A program made the translations under genes and the position numbers. Below the pieces are notes generated by a model. The model was given only the letters and a program-made list of their open reading frames with translations, made no database searches and was not told the origin of the DNA. Below are positions 25,900-33,378 of a DNA stretch of 64,000 bases, piece after piece. This DNA comes from Pseudomonas sp. RSB 5.4 (GTDB lineage Bacteria > Pseudomonadota > Gammaproteobacteria > Pseudomonadales > Pseudomonadaceae), in contig NZ_CP146986.1 in NCBI RefSeq assembly GCF_037126175.1, positions 2,818,501-2,882,500 of the forward strand, in the 5' to 3' direction. Each line of letters starts with the position of its first letter. Position 1 is the first letter of the stretch.

Positions 25900-25923
25900 C
25901 TCTTCACACCGATCGAGCAGCCA

Positions 25924-26928
25924 TCAATTCCACAGGCCGATTTTTTCCAGCTCTTGCTTGAAGTTCTCGCGGGTGATCAGGGTGACGTCGTCCATCGCCG
26001 TGTACTTCGGCGGCTCTTTGCCGGTGGTGACCCACTCGTACATCATCTCGGCGGTCTTGTAGCCTTCGATGTGCGGGCTAGGCAGCATCGAACCGAAGAA
26101 ACCGCTGTTGGGCTTTTTCAGCTCGCCGATGGCGTCGGTGCCATTGATGCCGATGCCAATCACGTTGGCCGCAGCGAACCCGGCGGCTTCAGTGGCGCGT
26201 ACGCCGCCGAGCACGGTGTTGTCGTTCATGCCGCCGATGATCAGGTTCTTCGCCGCGCTTGGCAGCTTGACCAGCGCCGAGTTGGTGGCGTCCATGCTGC
26301 CCGGCACGTCGAGAGTTTTCAGCGCGGCGGTCAGGATGTGGTCTTTCGGCAGGCCGGCGTCTTCGAGCGCCTTCATCGAACCGTCGGTGCGCTTCTTGCC
26401 GGTGTCGAGTTCGTTGTAGGTATTGACCACCGCGTAGGTGTCTTTCCAGTCCCAGTTGCGCTTCTTCGCCTCGGCGACCATCGCGTTGCCCTGCTTCTGG
26501 CCGACTTCGAACGCCGCCATGCCGAGGTACGGCACGTCTTCCATGAACTTGCCGTTGGCGTCGACGAAGCGGTCGTCCACGGCAATCACTTTGAGGTCAT
26601 TGAGTTTGGCTTTGGCCATGATCGCCGGGCCGAGCGAGACGTCCGGCGGGCAGATCACGAAGCCTTTCGCGCCATTGGCCGCAAGGCTGTCGATGGCCGA
26701 GAGGGTTTTCTCGCCGTCCGGCACGGCGATCTTGATCAGCTCGAAGCCTTTGTCCTTGGCGGCTTTTTCAGCGAAGGCCCACTCGGTCTGGAACCACGGC
26801 TCTTCTGCCTGCTTGACCAGAAAACCGATTTTCACGGTGTCGGCAGCCAGCAGCGAGCTGCTCAGGCTGAACGCGGTGACCGCCAGCGCGGCACTGCACA
26901 GGGTACGAATCCCGAAACGACGTTTCAT
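25924..26928 (-). CDS. araF: L-arabinose-binding periplasmic protein
   Basis: 334 aa with a signal peptide (ending near SSSLLAAD). The mature N-terminus VKIGFLVKQAEEPWFQTEWA and the segments KIAVPDGEKTLSAIDSLAA and GIGINGTDAIGEL closely resemble E. coli AraF as I recall it. AraF-type proteins bind L-arabinose, D-galactose and D-fucose, which share configuration. A palindrome lies upstream (27008-27020). It is preceded by the SDR gene, with a 136-bp spacer. Confidence 0.94.
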   Translation of the reverse strand: MKRRFGIRTLCSAALAVTAFSLSSSLLAADTVKIGFLVKQAEEPWFQTEWAFAEKAAKDKGFELIKIAVPDGEKTLSAIDSLAANGAKGFVICPPDVSLGPAIMAKAKLNDLKVIAVDDRFVDANGKFMEDVPYLGMAAFEVGQKQGNAMVAEAKKRNWDWKDTYAVVNTYNELDTGKKRTDGSMKALEDAGLPKDHILTAALKTLDVPGSMDATNSALVKLPSAAKNLIIGGMNDNTVLGGVRATEAAGFAAANVIGIGINGTDAIGELKKPNSGFFGSMLPSPHIEGYKTAEMMYEWVTTGKEPPKYTAMDDVTLITRENFKQELEKIGLWN

Positions 26929-27007
26929 AAGCTGACTCCTTGTTATTTTTCTTGAGCGTTATTTGAAAAGCGTTAAAGCCTGGTTTTGCAATCTAGAACA
27001 AAAATAG

Positions 27008-27020
27008 TCATATCGTATGA
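27008..27020. promoter_or_regulatory. TCATA/TATGA palindrome upstream of araF
   Basis: TCATA-TCG-TATGA is followed by TGATTGG. A related palindrome, ATCATATGAT, plus the same TGATTGG word, lies upstream of the GntR gene (29917-29928). Both could be operators of that FadR-type GntR protein. This is inference from similarity only. Confidence 0.45.
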
Positions 27021-27064
27021 TGATTGGATTTAAGACGGAGCTCATCGCCTGAAACCTGATCCAT

Positions 27065-27883
27065 TCAGTCGTGGTACATCACCGAGCGCCCACCATCGAT
27101 GGTGATGCACGAGGCGTTGATGAACGGCGCTTCATCACTGGCCAGGAACACGGCGGTCATCGCCACTTCCATCGGCTGGCCGATGCGTTTCGGCGGGTGC
27201 AGATCAAACGCGCGCTGACGCTCGGCGTGCGGATCGGCAAAGCCGTTCCAGTAATCAACGTTGAGCTGGGTTTCAATGTAGCCGGGGGCGATAGCGTTGA
27301 CCCGAACGCCCTTCGGCGCGTATTCGATGCCCAGCGCCCGGGTCAGTCCGAGCAGGCCGTGCTTGGCAACCGGGTACGGGAAGCAGCCGGGAATGATGTG
27401 GCTGGAATGGGTCGAGGCAATATTGATGATGCTGCCGACGCCCTGCTCGATCATCTGCGGCAGCACGGCTTTGCAACCGTACCAGGCGCCGTCCAGGTCG
27501 ATGGCGAAGCAGCGATGCCAGTCTTCTTCGGACATTTGCAGCGGATCGCGGAACACGTTGACCCCGGCGCAGTTGACCAGCACGTCGATGCGCCCGTGCA
27601 GCTCAACCGCCAGTTTGGCCATGGCGTGCAGGTCTTGCTGACGCGAAACGTCGGCCTTGATCGCCTGCACGTCGTAGCCCTTGTCGCGCCAGTGGGCGGC
27701 AACCTTCTCGACTTTCTCTGCCTGAATATCGCTGATCACCAGTCTGGCCTGCTGCGAGGCGAAGGTGGCGACGATGGCTTCGCCGATGCCTTGAGCGGCA
27801 CCGGTCAGCAGCACCACTTTGTTTTTCAAACGCTCACCCTTCGGCGGCTCGGGCACCGGCGGCAAGGAAAGAGGTTCAGCCAT
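27065..27883 (-). CDS. Short-chain dehydrogenase, probable aldose 1-dehydrogenase (galactose/arabinose)
   Basis: 272 aa, classical SDR. The cofactor loop is TGAAQGIGEAI, the structural motif NCAG, and the catalytic Ser and Tyr/Lys lie in INIASTHSSH and YPVAKHG. The C-terminus is GGRSVMYHD. An N-terminal extension of about 20 residues (MAEPLSLPPVPEPPKGERLK) precedes the fold. The neighbours, an SMP-30 lactonase and AraFGH, suggest oxidation of the imported sugar at C1 to its lactone. Other polyol or sugar substrates are possible. Its ATG lies 3 bp after the stop of the 49-codon leader ORF. Confidence 0.85.
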   Translation of the reverse strand: MAEPLSLPPVPEPPKGERLKNKVVLLTGAAQGIGEAIVATFASQQARLVISDIQAEKVEKVAAHWRDKGYDVQAIKADVSRQQDLHAMAKLAVELHGRIDVLVNCAGVNVFRDPLQMSEEDWHRCFAIDLDGAWYGCKAVLPQMIEQGVGSIINIASTHSSHIIPGCFPYPVAKHGLLGLTRALGIEYAPKGVRVNAIAPGYIETQLNVDYWNGFADPHAERQRAFDLHPPKRIGQPMEVAMTAVFLASDEAPFINASCITIDGGRSVMYHD

Positions 27884-27886
27884 GGA

Positions 27887-28036
27887 TCATGACTCCTGTT
27901 CGTCAGCACAAAAAAACCGGGCATCTGCCGATGTCCGGTCTGGAAGACTGTGAAAACAAAACAGGCAGGCGCGGCGAGCGCTGGGCCGTTGCGAGACGCT
28001 GACTCCGCTGAGGAGTGCGATAGAAATTCGCTTCAT
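27887..28036 (-). CDS. 49-codon leader ORF upstream of the SDR gene
   Basis: ATG at 28036, preceded by AGGTGAAGTG, the same ribosome site and position relative to the promoter as the dgoK start. It encodes MKRISIALLSGVSVSQRPSA followed by a Cys/Phe/Arg-rich tail and ends TGA 3 bp before the SDR ATG. An intrinsic terminator lies within its last third. It could be a regulatory leader peptide or the stump of a lost first gene. There is no direct evidence that it is translated. Confidence 0.4.
   Translation of the reverse strand: MKRISIALLSGVSVSQRPSARRACLFCFHSLPDRTSADARFFCADEQES
27909..27940 (-). terminator. Intrinsic terminator inside the SDR leader
   Basis: On the minus strand, stem ACCGGACATC / GATGCCCGGT (one A-C mismatch), loop GGCA, then seven T. 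It sits between the promoter at 28091-28149 and the SDR start at 27883, so it would stop transcription before the structural genes unless it is overcome. Confidence 0.75.
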
Positions 28037-28090
28037 CACTTCACCTGTTTTGTTCTTTTTAAGTGTGAGTGCGTGTTACTGCTGGAACCG

Positions 28091-28149
28091 ACTATAAACC
28101 CGACCGCCGAATAATCTCAATATATAATTTTGCATCCCATATTATGGGA
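28091..28149 (-). promoter_or_regulatory. Promoter of the SDR-araFGH unit with IclR-like palindrome (copy B)
   Basis: On the minus strand: a perfect palindrome with arms TCCCATA / TATGGGA (28135-28149), -35 TTGAGA (28115-28120), an 18-bp spacer, and -10 TATAGT (28091-28096). It is the counterpart of the dgo promoter at 13850-13908; the 37 bp from just downstream of the -35 through the palindrome differ at only two positions. It begins one base past the SMP-30 stop codon. Confidence 0.75.
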
Positions 28150-28150
28150 T

Positions 28151-29026
28151 TTAACCCGCAAACCGCGTGCAGAGTTTGCCCGGCACGTCGACCCGCATCG
28201 ACAGCACCGCGCCATCCAGTGGATGGTTGTGCGGACTCTGGGCGCTGCTGATGTACAGGGTTTTCAGGTCTTCACCGCCGAATACACAACTGGTCGGTCG
28301 GCTGACGGGCAGATCGATTGTGCGCTCGACCTTGCCCTCCGGGCTCAGGCGCAGCAGGCAACTGCCATCCCAGCGGGCGTTCCACACATAACCTTCGGCG
28401 TCCATCGCCGAACCGTCCGGGCCGCCCTGCCCGTCTGCGCCGTACCAGGCCTCGGGGCTGCCGAGATTGCCGTCGGTGTGAATGAAATAGCGATTGAGCG
28501 CCCCGTCGAGGCTGTCGCCGAACAGCAGTCTGGTGCCGTCGTCGCTCCACAACAGCGTGTTGGGAATGCCGAGACCGAGCAGCAATGGCGTGACACGCTG
28601 GTCGGGATCAATGCGAAACAAGCCACCGGAACGACGCTCAATCGGCAGGTCTTCGCCGTTGTCGCCGATGTTGTTCTGCATGGTGCCGAGCCACAGTCGC
28701 CCCTGACCATCGCAGCGTGCCTCGTTGGGCCGATTGCCCGGTTGCGGGTCGGCGATGCAGAACAGCGTCAGGCGTGGTTCGAGACCGGGGGAATCAAGAT
28801 CCAGGCGATAGACCCCGCTGCTCAGGGTCACCAGCGCATCGCCGCTGGCACAGGGGATGAACGCGGAAACGTGCTCGGGCATCTGCCAGATCTGCACATT
28901 GTTGCCGATCAGCCGCAGCGCCTGCTTGCCGGCGATATCGACCCAGTACAGTGCCTGGGTCGGGGCGTCCCAGAATGGCCCTTCGCCGAGCTTGGCGCGG
29001 TGTTGGGTTGCGGCGGTCAACGGCAT
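28151..29026 (-). CDS. SMP-30/gluconolactonase-family sugar lactonase
   Basis: 291 aa, six-bladed propeller family. Metal-site segments are LGEGPFWDAPTQALYWVDI (Glu ligand), NRPNEARCDGQGRLWLGTM (Asn), IPNTLLWSDDGTRLLFGDS (Asn/Asp) and GGPDGSAMDAEGYVWNARW. It would open the galactono- or arabinono-lactone made by the SDR enzyme. It lies between the GntR regulator and the SDR promoter, all on the minus strand. Confidence 0.92.
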   Translation of the reverse strand: MPLTAATQHRAKLGEGPFWDAPTQALYWVDIAGKQALRLIGNNVQIWQMPEHVSAFIPCASGDALVTLSSGVYRLDLDSPGLEPRLTLFCIADPQPGNRPNEARCDGQGRLWLGTMQNNIGDNGEDLPIERRSGGLFRIDPDQRVTPLLLGLGIPNTLLWSDDGTRLLFGDSLDGALNRYFIHTDGNLGSPEAWYGADGQGGPDGSAMDAEGYVWNARWDGSCLLRLSPEGKVERTIDLPVSRPTSCVFGGEDLKTLYISSAQSPHNHPLDGAVLSMRVDVPGKLCTRFAG

Positions 29027-29053
29027 ATTGAATCCTTCATGTTGTTGTTTTAA

Positions 29054-29144
29054 CTGTAGGAGTGAGCCTGCTCGCGATAGCGGTGGGTCAGTGACGACGA
29101 TTGTGACTGACCCACCGCTATCGCGAGCAGGCTCACTCCTACAG
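29054..29144. repeat. REP pair (TGTAGGAGTGAGCCTGCTCG type)
   Basis: Inverted copies of CTGTAGGAGTGAGCCTGCTC form a near-perfect hairpin over 91 bp, between the GntR and SMP-30 genes. Confidence 0.9.
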
Positions 29145-29158
29145 GGGGATCTGTGTTC

Positions 29159-29875
29159 TCAGCTGGCTTTTTTGTCGGCCATCACCTGCGGGTAAAAGCG
29201 TTTGATTGCCAGGTCGGCATTGTCAATCAGGGTCATGCAGGCCCACACGCCGCGCGCGGAGTCACGGGCGGCGATGGCGTCAGCCATGTCCTTGTGAATC
29301 GGCAATGTGCGACGCAGTTCATCGGGGTCGGCAGCGGAGACTTCAAACGACACGGCGAGCAAGGCGCCCAGGGCCGGGACCATTTGCTCGATGAACTGGT
29401 TGTGGCTGGCGGCCAGAATGCATTCGTGGAAGGACTGGTCGGCGCGGTTGTAATCGATGCCGCTGTCGACAGCCCGCTCCAGCGCGTTGTAGGCCAGTTG
29501 CACGGCCTGAATCTGCTCAAGCGTGGCGCGCTCGCAGGCCCAGCGCACGGCCATCGGTTCGATGGTGCGGCGCAGATCGAGCAGGTCATCGACGAAGTTT
29601 TCCGGCAGACCGTTGCGCGACAGCCAGCCGACGACTTGCGGATCGAACAGATTCCAGCGCCGCACCGGCAACACGCGGGTACCGACTTTCGGCCCGACTT
29701 CGAGCATGCCTTTGGCGACGAGGGTCTTGATCGCTTCGCGGATCACCGTGCGGCTGACACCGAGCTGCTCGCCCAGATCTGCCTCGACCTTGATCGCCTG
29801 CCCCGGCTTGACCTGGCCGGCGGCAATCCAGCTGCCCAGCCAATCGACCGTTGATGCATGAAAGCTGCTGGACAT
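29159..29875 (-). CDS. GntR-family (FadR/DgoR-like) regulator of sugar genes
   Basis: 238 aa. The winged helix (LGEQLGVSRTVIREAIKTL) is followed by an all-helical FCD domain with metal-binding His residues (DQSFHECILAASHN, LPIHKDMADAI). The linker motif RRWNLFDPQVVGWL resembles E. coli DgoR, the galactonate-responsive repressor, as I recall it. It heads the sugar cluster, and a palindrome at 29917-29926 lies just upstream of its start. It probably controls the lactonase, SDR and transporter genes. Confidence 0.88.
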   Translation of the reverse strand: MSSSFHASTVDWLGSWIAAGQVKPGQAIKVEADLGEQLGVSRTVIREAIKTLVAKGMLEVGPKVGTRVLPVRRWNLFDPQVVGWLSRNGLPENFVDDLLDLRRTIEPMAVRWACERATLEQIQAVQLAYNALERAVDSGIDYNRADQSFHECILAASHNQFIEQMVPALGALLAVSFEVSAADPDELRRTLPIHKDMADAIAARDSARGVWACMTLIDNADLAIKRFYPQVMADKKAS

Positions 29876-29916
29876 GGAGACCTCAAAGCGGGTGGCGATG
29901 GGTGTCCACGCTAATG

Positions 29917-29926
29917 ATCATATGAT
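29917..29926. promoter_or_regulatory. Palindrome ATCATATGAT upstream of the GntR gene
   Basis: A perfect 10-bp palindrome about 42 bp from the start codon, followed by TGGGAG. It resembles the element before araF, suggesting autoregulation. Confidence 0.4.
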
Positions 29927-29965
29927 TGGGAGTCAAATCAGATTTTGCGGATGTACATAGATCAA

Positions 29966-30054
29966 TGTGGGAGGGGGCTTGCTCCCGAAGGCAATACATC
30001 AGTCACTGCATAGGTGACTGTCACACCGCCTTCGGGAGCAAGCCCCCTCCCACA
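29966..30054. repeat. REP pair (GGGAGGGGGCTTGCTCCC variant)
   Basis: Inverted copies of TGTGGGAGGGGGCTTGCTCC span 89 bp, the same variant and size as the element at 10870-10958. Confidence 0.9.
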
Positions 30055-30066
30055 TTCGATTCATTG

Positions 30067-30627
30067 TCAGGGCTCGAGGCCGATGCGGAAGAACTCGCCG
30101 CCGCTCCACACGCCCAACCAGCGTTGCCCGTCGATCTCACGACTGACCGCCAGCTCCACCAATTGGTAAAACACATTGCGGTGAATCAGCGCTTCGAGGT
30201 TGCTGCGCACATGCACATAAGGCGCGGGCTCTTGAGTCGCCGGATCGATCTCGACGCGGATCGGATGTTCCGGCCCGGCCTCGGCGGTCTCCTCGACGTT
30301 GGTGGTGAAGCGCAGTACCTGCGCCTCACCCTCGCCTTCGACTTCCACAGCTATCGCCACGAACGGCGCATCGTCGACCTTGATCCCGACCTTTTCGACC
30401 GGGGTAATCAGGAAGTAATCATCGCCGTCGCGGCGGATGATGGTGGAGAACAGCTTGACCATCGGCTTGCGCCCGATCGGCGTACCCAGGTAATACCAGG
30501 TGCCGTCGCGGGCGATGCGCATGTCGATGTCGCCGCAGAAGTCCGGGTTCCACAAGTGCACCGGCGGCAAGCCTTTGGTTTTGGGGATCTGTCCCAACAG
30601 GTCATTGGCTTTTTGCGGGCCACTCAT
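30067..30627 (-). CDS. DUF1285 protein
   Basis: 186 aa, full length for the family. Recognisable segments are [38 protein letters not shown] and [12 protein letters not shown]. It is a cytosolic beta-rich protein conserved in Pseudomonas with no established function. It lies 15 bp upstream of the DUF4823 lipoprotein gene, likely as a pair. Confidence 0.85.
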   Translation of the reverse strand: MSGPQKANDLLGQIPKTKGLPPVHLWNPDFCGDIDMRIARDGTWYYLGTPIGRKPMVKLFSTIIRRDGDDYFLITPVEKVGIKVDDAPFVAIAVEVEGEGEAQVLRFTTNVEETAEAGPEHPIRVEIDPATQEPAPYVHVRSNLEALIHRNVFYQLVELAVSREIDGQRWLGVWSGGEFFRIGLEP

Positions 30628-30642
30628 GGCGTACTCCTTGGT

Positions 30643-31248
30643 TTATTGGTCGCTGATCCCCAGCAGGCTGCGCGCGTATTGCGCCAGCGGCGGGCCGATC
30701 AGGTCTTCCGGTTTGTTGTCGTGGAACGTCAGTAAACCGCCACGACTCTTGATCCGTGCAGTATCAATCAAATACTGGGTGCTGGTCTCGATCAACATGA
30801 TCTGAATCACCCCGCCGTCGATGCCCAAGCGATCCACGGCTTCCTGATCGAGCCACTCATCGGAGTTGCCGATCCGGTCATCAGCCTTGGCGAAACGCGT
30901 GTACAGCAGGTAGTGCGCGCCCGCATCGCGAGCTTCGCCCAACGCCTGATCGAGGCCTTCCGGTGCACGGGCACGGCGAACCATCGGGAAGTATTCGACA
31001 AAACCCTTGAAGGCCTCTTCGGCCACTACGTTCGGCCGCGGGTAGGAACCACCCGGCGGCGCGAATGCACCCTGGGCGATGTAGATGAATGAGTCCGGCT
31101 GAATGCGGAAATTGTTCACCCGCCGGCTGTCGCTGTGATCCAGCAGCCCCGCGTCGCTCATCTGATAGCGAGTGCCTTCGGCCATATCGCTGACAGTCAT
31201 ACAGCCGCCAAGCGCCAAAACGGCCAGCAGCAAAACCAGGCTACGCAT
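30643..31248 (-). CDS. DUF4823 lipoprotein
   Basis: 201 aa from the ATG at 31248. An ATG at 31254 abuts the GGAGG site and is less likely. The signal MRSLVLLLAVLALGGC ends with a lipobox (Cys16). The mature part includes PDSFIYIAQGAFAPPGGSY and HYLLYTRFAKADDRIG, family features. It is probably an outer-membrane lipoprotein of unknown role. Confidence 0.85.
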   Translation of the reverse strand: MRSLVLLLAVLALGGCMTVSDMAEGTRYQMSDAGLLDHSDSRRVNNFRIQPDSFIYIAQGAFAPPGGSYPRPNVVAEEAFKGFVEYFPMVRRARAPEGLDQALGEARDAGAHYLLYTRFAKADDRIGNSDEWLDQEAVDRLGIDGGVIQIMLIETSTQYLIDTARIKSRGGLLTFHDNKPEDLIGPPLAQYARSLLGISDQ

Positions 31249-31344
31249 CCTCATCCTCCAGAAGCCGGTGACGGAAAACCGGCGAATGGCCGTTGAATGC
31301 AGCTTTTGCGCCAGCTCAGGAAATTCGTTGATTGTAAGATCGTA

Positions 31345-31409
31345 TTCGCGAGCAAGCTCGCTCCCACAGGAGAATGCACTCGAAATGTGGGAGCGAGCTT
31401 GCTCGCGAA
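31345..31409. repeat. REP pair in tail-to-tail orientation
   Basis: TTCGCGAGCAAGCTCGCTCC and its inverted copy GGGAGCGAGCTTGCTCGCGAA lie only about 17 bp apart, in the opposite order to the other pairs. It ends 10 bp before the moaA stop. Confidence 0.88.
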
Positions 31410-31418
31410 AGCGGTTGT

Positions 31419-32387
31419 TCAGCCGCCGATAATCTTCATGACGGTCGCACCACCGGAGAACGCCACTTCCTGCTTGTCGCCCAACGCCTTGACCAGCAGA
31501 CGCTGCAATGCCGGCAGTGCCTGATGGCGCGGCTTGTCGAGCAGATCGCCGACATAGTGGCGGTTGCTCGATGACAGGCAGCCATGCAGCCAACCGGTCG
31601 AGGACAGACGCAGACGCGAACAGGTTCGGCAGAACGGCACGCTTTCGTTGGCAATCACACCGAAATGGCCGAGCCCCGGGATCGCATAGCGCACGGCCGT
31701 AGCATCCACCGGCGCATCGGCCTGGGCGTATTCGTAGCGCTCGCCAATCAGGCTCAGCAGTTGCTGCAGGCTGACGAACTGTTGCAGGAATGCGTTGGAG
31801 TCGGTGGCGAGGTGACCCATGCGCATCAACTCGATGAAACGCAACTCATAGCCGCGCTCCAGGCAGTAATCGAGCAGCGGCATCACCTGATCCAGGTTCT
31901 GCCCGCGCAACGGCACCATGTTGACCTTGATCTTCAGTCCGGCGGCTTTCGCCTGGTCCATGCCATCGAGCACGGTCGCCAGATCGCCGCCACGGGCGAT
32001 GCTGCGGAACGCGCCAGCATCCAGGGTATCGAGGGACACGTTAATCCGGCGCAGACCGGCATCCACCAGCAGCGGCAGTTTTTTCGCGAGGAGTTGACCG
32101 TTGGTGGTCAGGCTGATGTCTTCCAGGCCCATCTTGCCGACGGCGCTCATGAAAGATTCGAGTTTGGGGCTGACCAGCGGCTCGCCACCGGTGATGCGCA
32201 AGCGTTCGATGCCGGCGGCTTCGATCAGATAAGCCACGCCACGGGCCATGGCCTCGGCCGACAGTTCATCCTGCGCAGCCACCAACCGCTTGCCGTTGGG
32301 CACGCAGTAGGTACAGGCGTAATTGCAGGCTGAGGTCAGGCTGATACGCAAATTGCGAAAACGCCTGCCTTGACGGTCAACGATCAT
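31419..32387 (-). CDS. moaA: GTP 3',8-cyclase (molybdenum cofactor biosynthesis)
   Basis: 322 aa from the ATG at 32387. The radical-SAM cluster motif is SACNYACTYC (Cx3CxxC), the second cluster region CRTCSRLRLSS, and the protein ends in the functional Gly-Gly tail (MKIIGG). It makes the first pterin intermediate of molybdopterin. No other moa genes are adjacent, so this may be a second, stand-alone copy. A 12-bp-arm palindrome lies about 30 bp upstream. Confidence 0.95.
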   Translation of the reverse strand: MIVDRQGRRFRNLRISLTSACNYACTYCVPNGKRLVAAQDELSAEAMARGVAYLIEAAGIERLRITGGEPLVSPKLESFMSAVGKMGLEDISLTTNGQLLAKKLPLLVDAGLRRINVSLDTLDAGAFRSIARGGDLATVLDGMDQAKAAGLKIKVNMVPLRGQNLDQVMPLLDYCLERGYELRFIELMRMGHLATDSNAFLQQFVSLQQLLSLIGERYEYAQADAPVDATAVRYAIPGLGHFGVIANESVPFCRTCSRLRLSSTGWLHGCLSSSNRHYVGDLLDKPRHQALPALQRLLVKALGDKQEVAFSGGATVMKIIGG

Positions 32388-32415
32388 GATCACTCCGGCG
32401 ATAGAAAATCGAGCG

Positions 32416-32447
32416 GCTAAAACTTGACTCACAAATCAAGTTTTAGC
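32416..32447. promoter_or_regulatory. 12-bp-arm perfect inverted repeat upstream of moaA
   Basis: GCTAAAACTTGA (32416-32427) and TCAAGTTTTAGC (32436-32447) flank CTCACAAA. The TTGA..TCAA spacing is 8, not the 6 of an Anr box. It may be an operator or a leader hairpin; it has no T-run. Confidence 0.45.
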
Positions 32448-32524
32448 AAGCCCTATGCCTGAGTATATTCCTGCGCTACTGCGCCATGTAGCGAAATCAT
32501 GGCGCAATAAGGCAGCTGAATGGC

Positions 32525-33163
32525 TCAGCTGCTTGGGATTTCCGGATCGCGCTTGCGCTTGTTGCCCATGCGCACGCCGATGTCCATCAGGAACTGGAAG
32601 AAACCTTCCTGATCTTCCAGCACATTGCTCCAGAACGGCGAGTGATACAGCGCCACCGCGCCGTGCACCAGCGCCCAGGATGCGCAGTAGTGGAAGTACG
32701 GCGGCACGTCTTCGAGCTTGCCTTCGCTGATCCGGCCCTTGATCAGCAGGGTCAGGCGTTCGAAGTTCGAGGCACGGATCTTGTGCAGCTCCTCGACCAT
32801 TTCCGGCACCTGATTGCCTTTTACGACCTTCTCTTCGAGGCGGTCGAACAGGCGATAGCGTTGCGGGTCACGCATGCGGAATTCGAAGTAGGCACGGGAC
32901 AGCGCTTCCTTGTCCTTGTCGACATCGGCCGAATGCAGCAGCTCGTTCAAATCGCGCTCGTAATCGAGCATCAGGCGCAGGTAGATCTCGGCCTTGGACT
33001 TGAAGTGCTTGTAGATCGTGCCTTTGCCGATACCCACGGCATCAGCAATCATCTCGACGGTGACACTGTCTTCACCTTGATCGAGGAACAGCTTGAGCGC
33101 GGTATCGAGAATTTCTTGCTCGCGGCGACGAAACTCACGGACCTTACGAGGTTCTTTGTGCAT
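32525..33163 (-). CDS. TetR-family transcriptional regulator
   Basis: 212 aa. The N-terminal helix-turn-helix VEMIADAVGIGKGTIYKHFK is followed by a helical ligand domain (RMRDPQRYRLFDRLEEKV, CASWALVHGAVALYH). Position next to rgsA and tatD matches P. aeruginosa PA2957 as I recall it. The inducer and targets are not evident. A 9-bp-arm hairpin (TGCGCCATG / CATGGCGCA, 32480-32506) lies just past the stop. Confidence 0.9.
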   Translation of the reverse strand: MHKEPRKVREFRRREQEILDTALKLFLDQGEDSVTVEMIADAVGIGKGTIYKHFKSKAEIYLRLMLDYERDLNELLHSADVDKDKEALSRAYFEFRMRDPQRYRLFDRLEEKVVKGNQVPEMVEELHKIRASNFERLTLLIKGRISEGKLEDVPPYFHYCASWALVHGAVALYHSPFWSNVLEDQEGFFQFLMDIGVRMGNKRKRDPEIPSS

Positions 33164-33378
33164 AAGAAAAGGTCTGTAGGGGTCAAAATTCGAAGCCGCG
33201 TATTATGCCTAACTTGCGCAAAAATGCACGGATCATCCGACCATATCTGTGTTTGTTGTTCATTTCGGGAACGTTTGTGGCGCAATGAGAACTCATCTGA
33301 AGCGCACGTATTCCAAATTTGTTTAAAAACCCCGACCGGCCAACTGGACTGCACGCCAGACTGATCAATACTTGAACT
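33164..33378. other. Spacer between tetR and rgsA
   Basis: 215 bp without a gene. It must carry the leftward tetR promoter and the rightward rgsA promoter. A CAATACTT element at 33366-33373 resembles an extended RpoS-type -10 for rgsA. Nothing else is evident. Confidence 0.6.

Noticed and set aside
24913..26955. 680-codon plus-strand frame opposite araG/araF
   Set aside because: Antisense shadow of two clear ABC transporter genes.
32424..32439. TTGA...TCAA as an Anr/FNR box before moaA
   Set aside because: The half-sites are 8 bp apart instead of 6, and the flanking T/A of the consensus is missing.
32480..32506. Hairpin TGCGCCATG / CATGGCGCA as the tetR terminator
   Set aside because: The stem is good, but no T-run follows on either strand, so it is not called a terminator.
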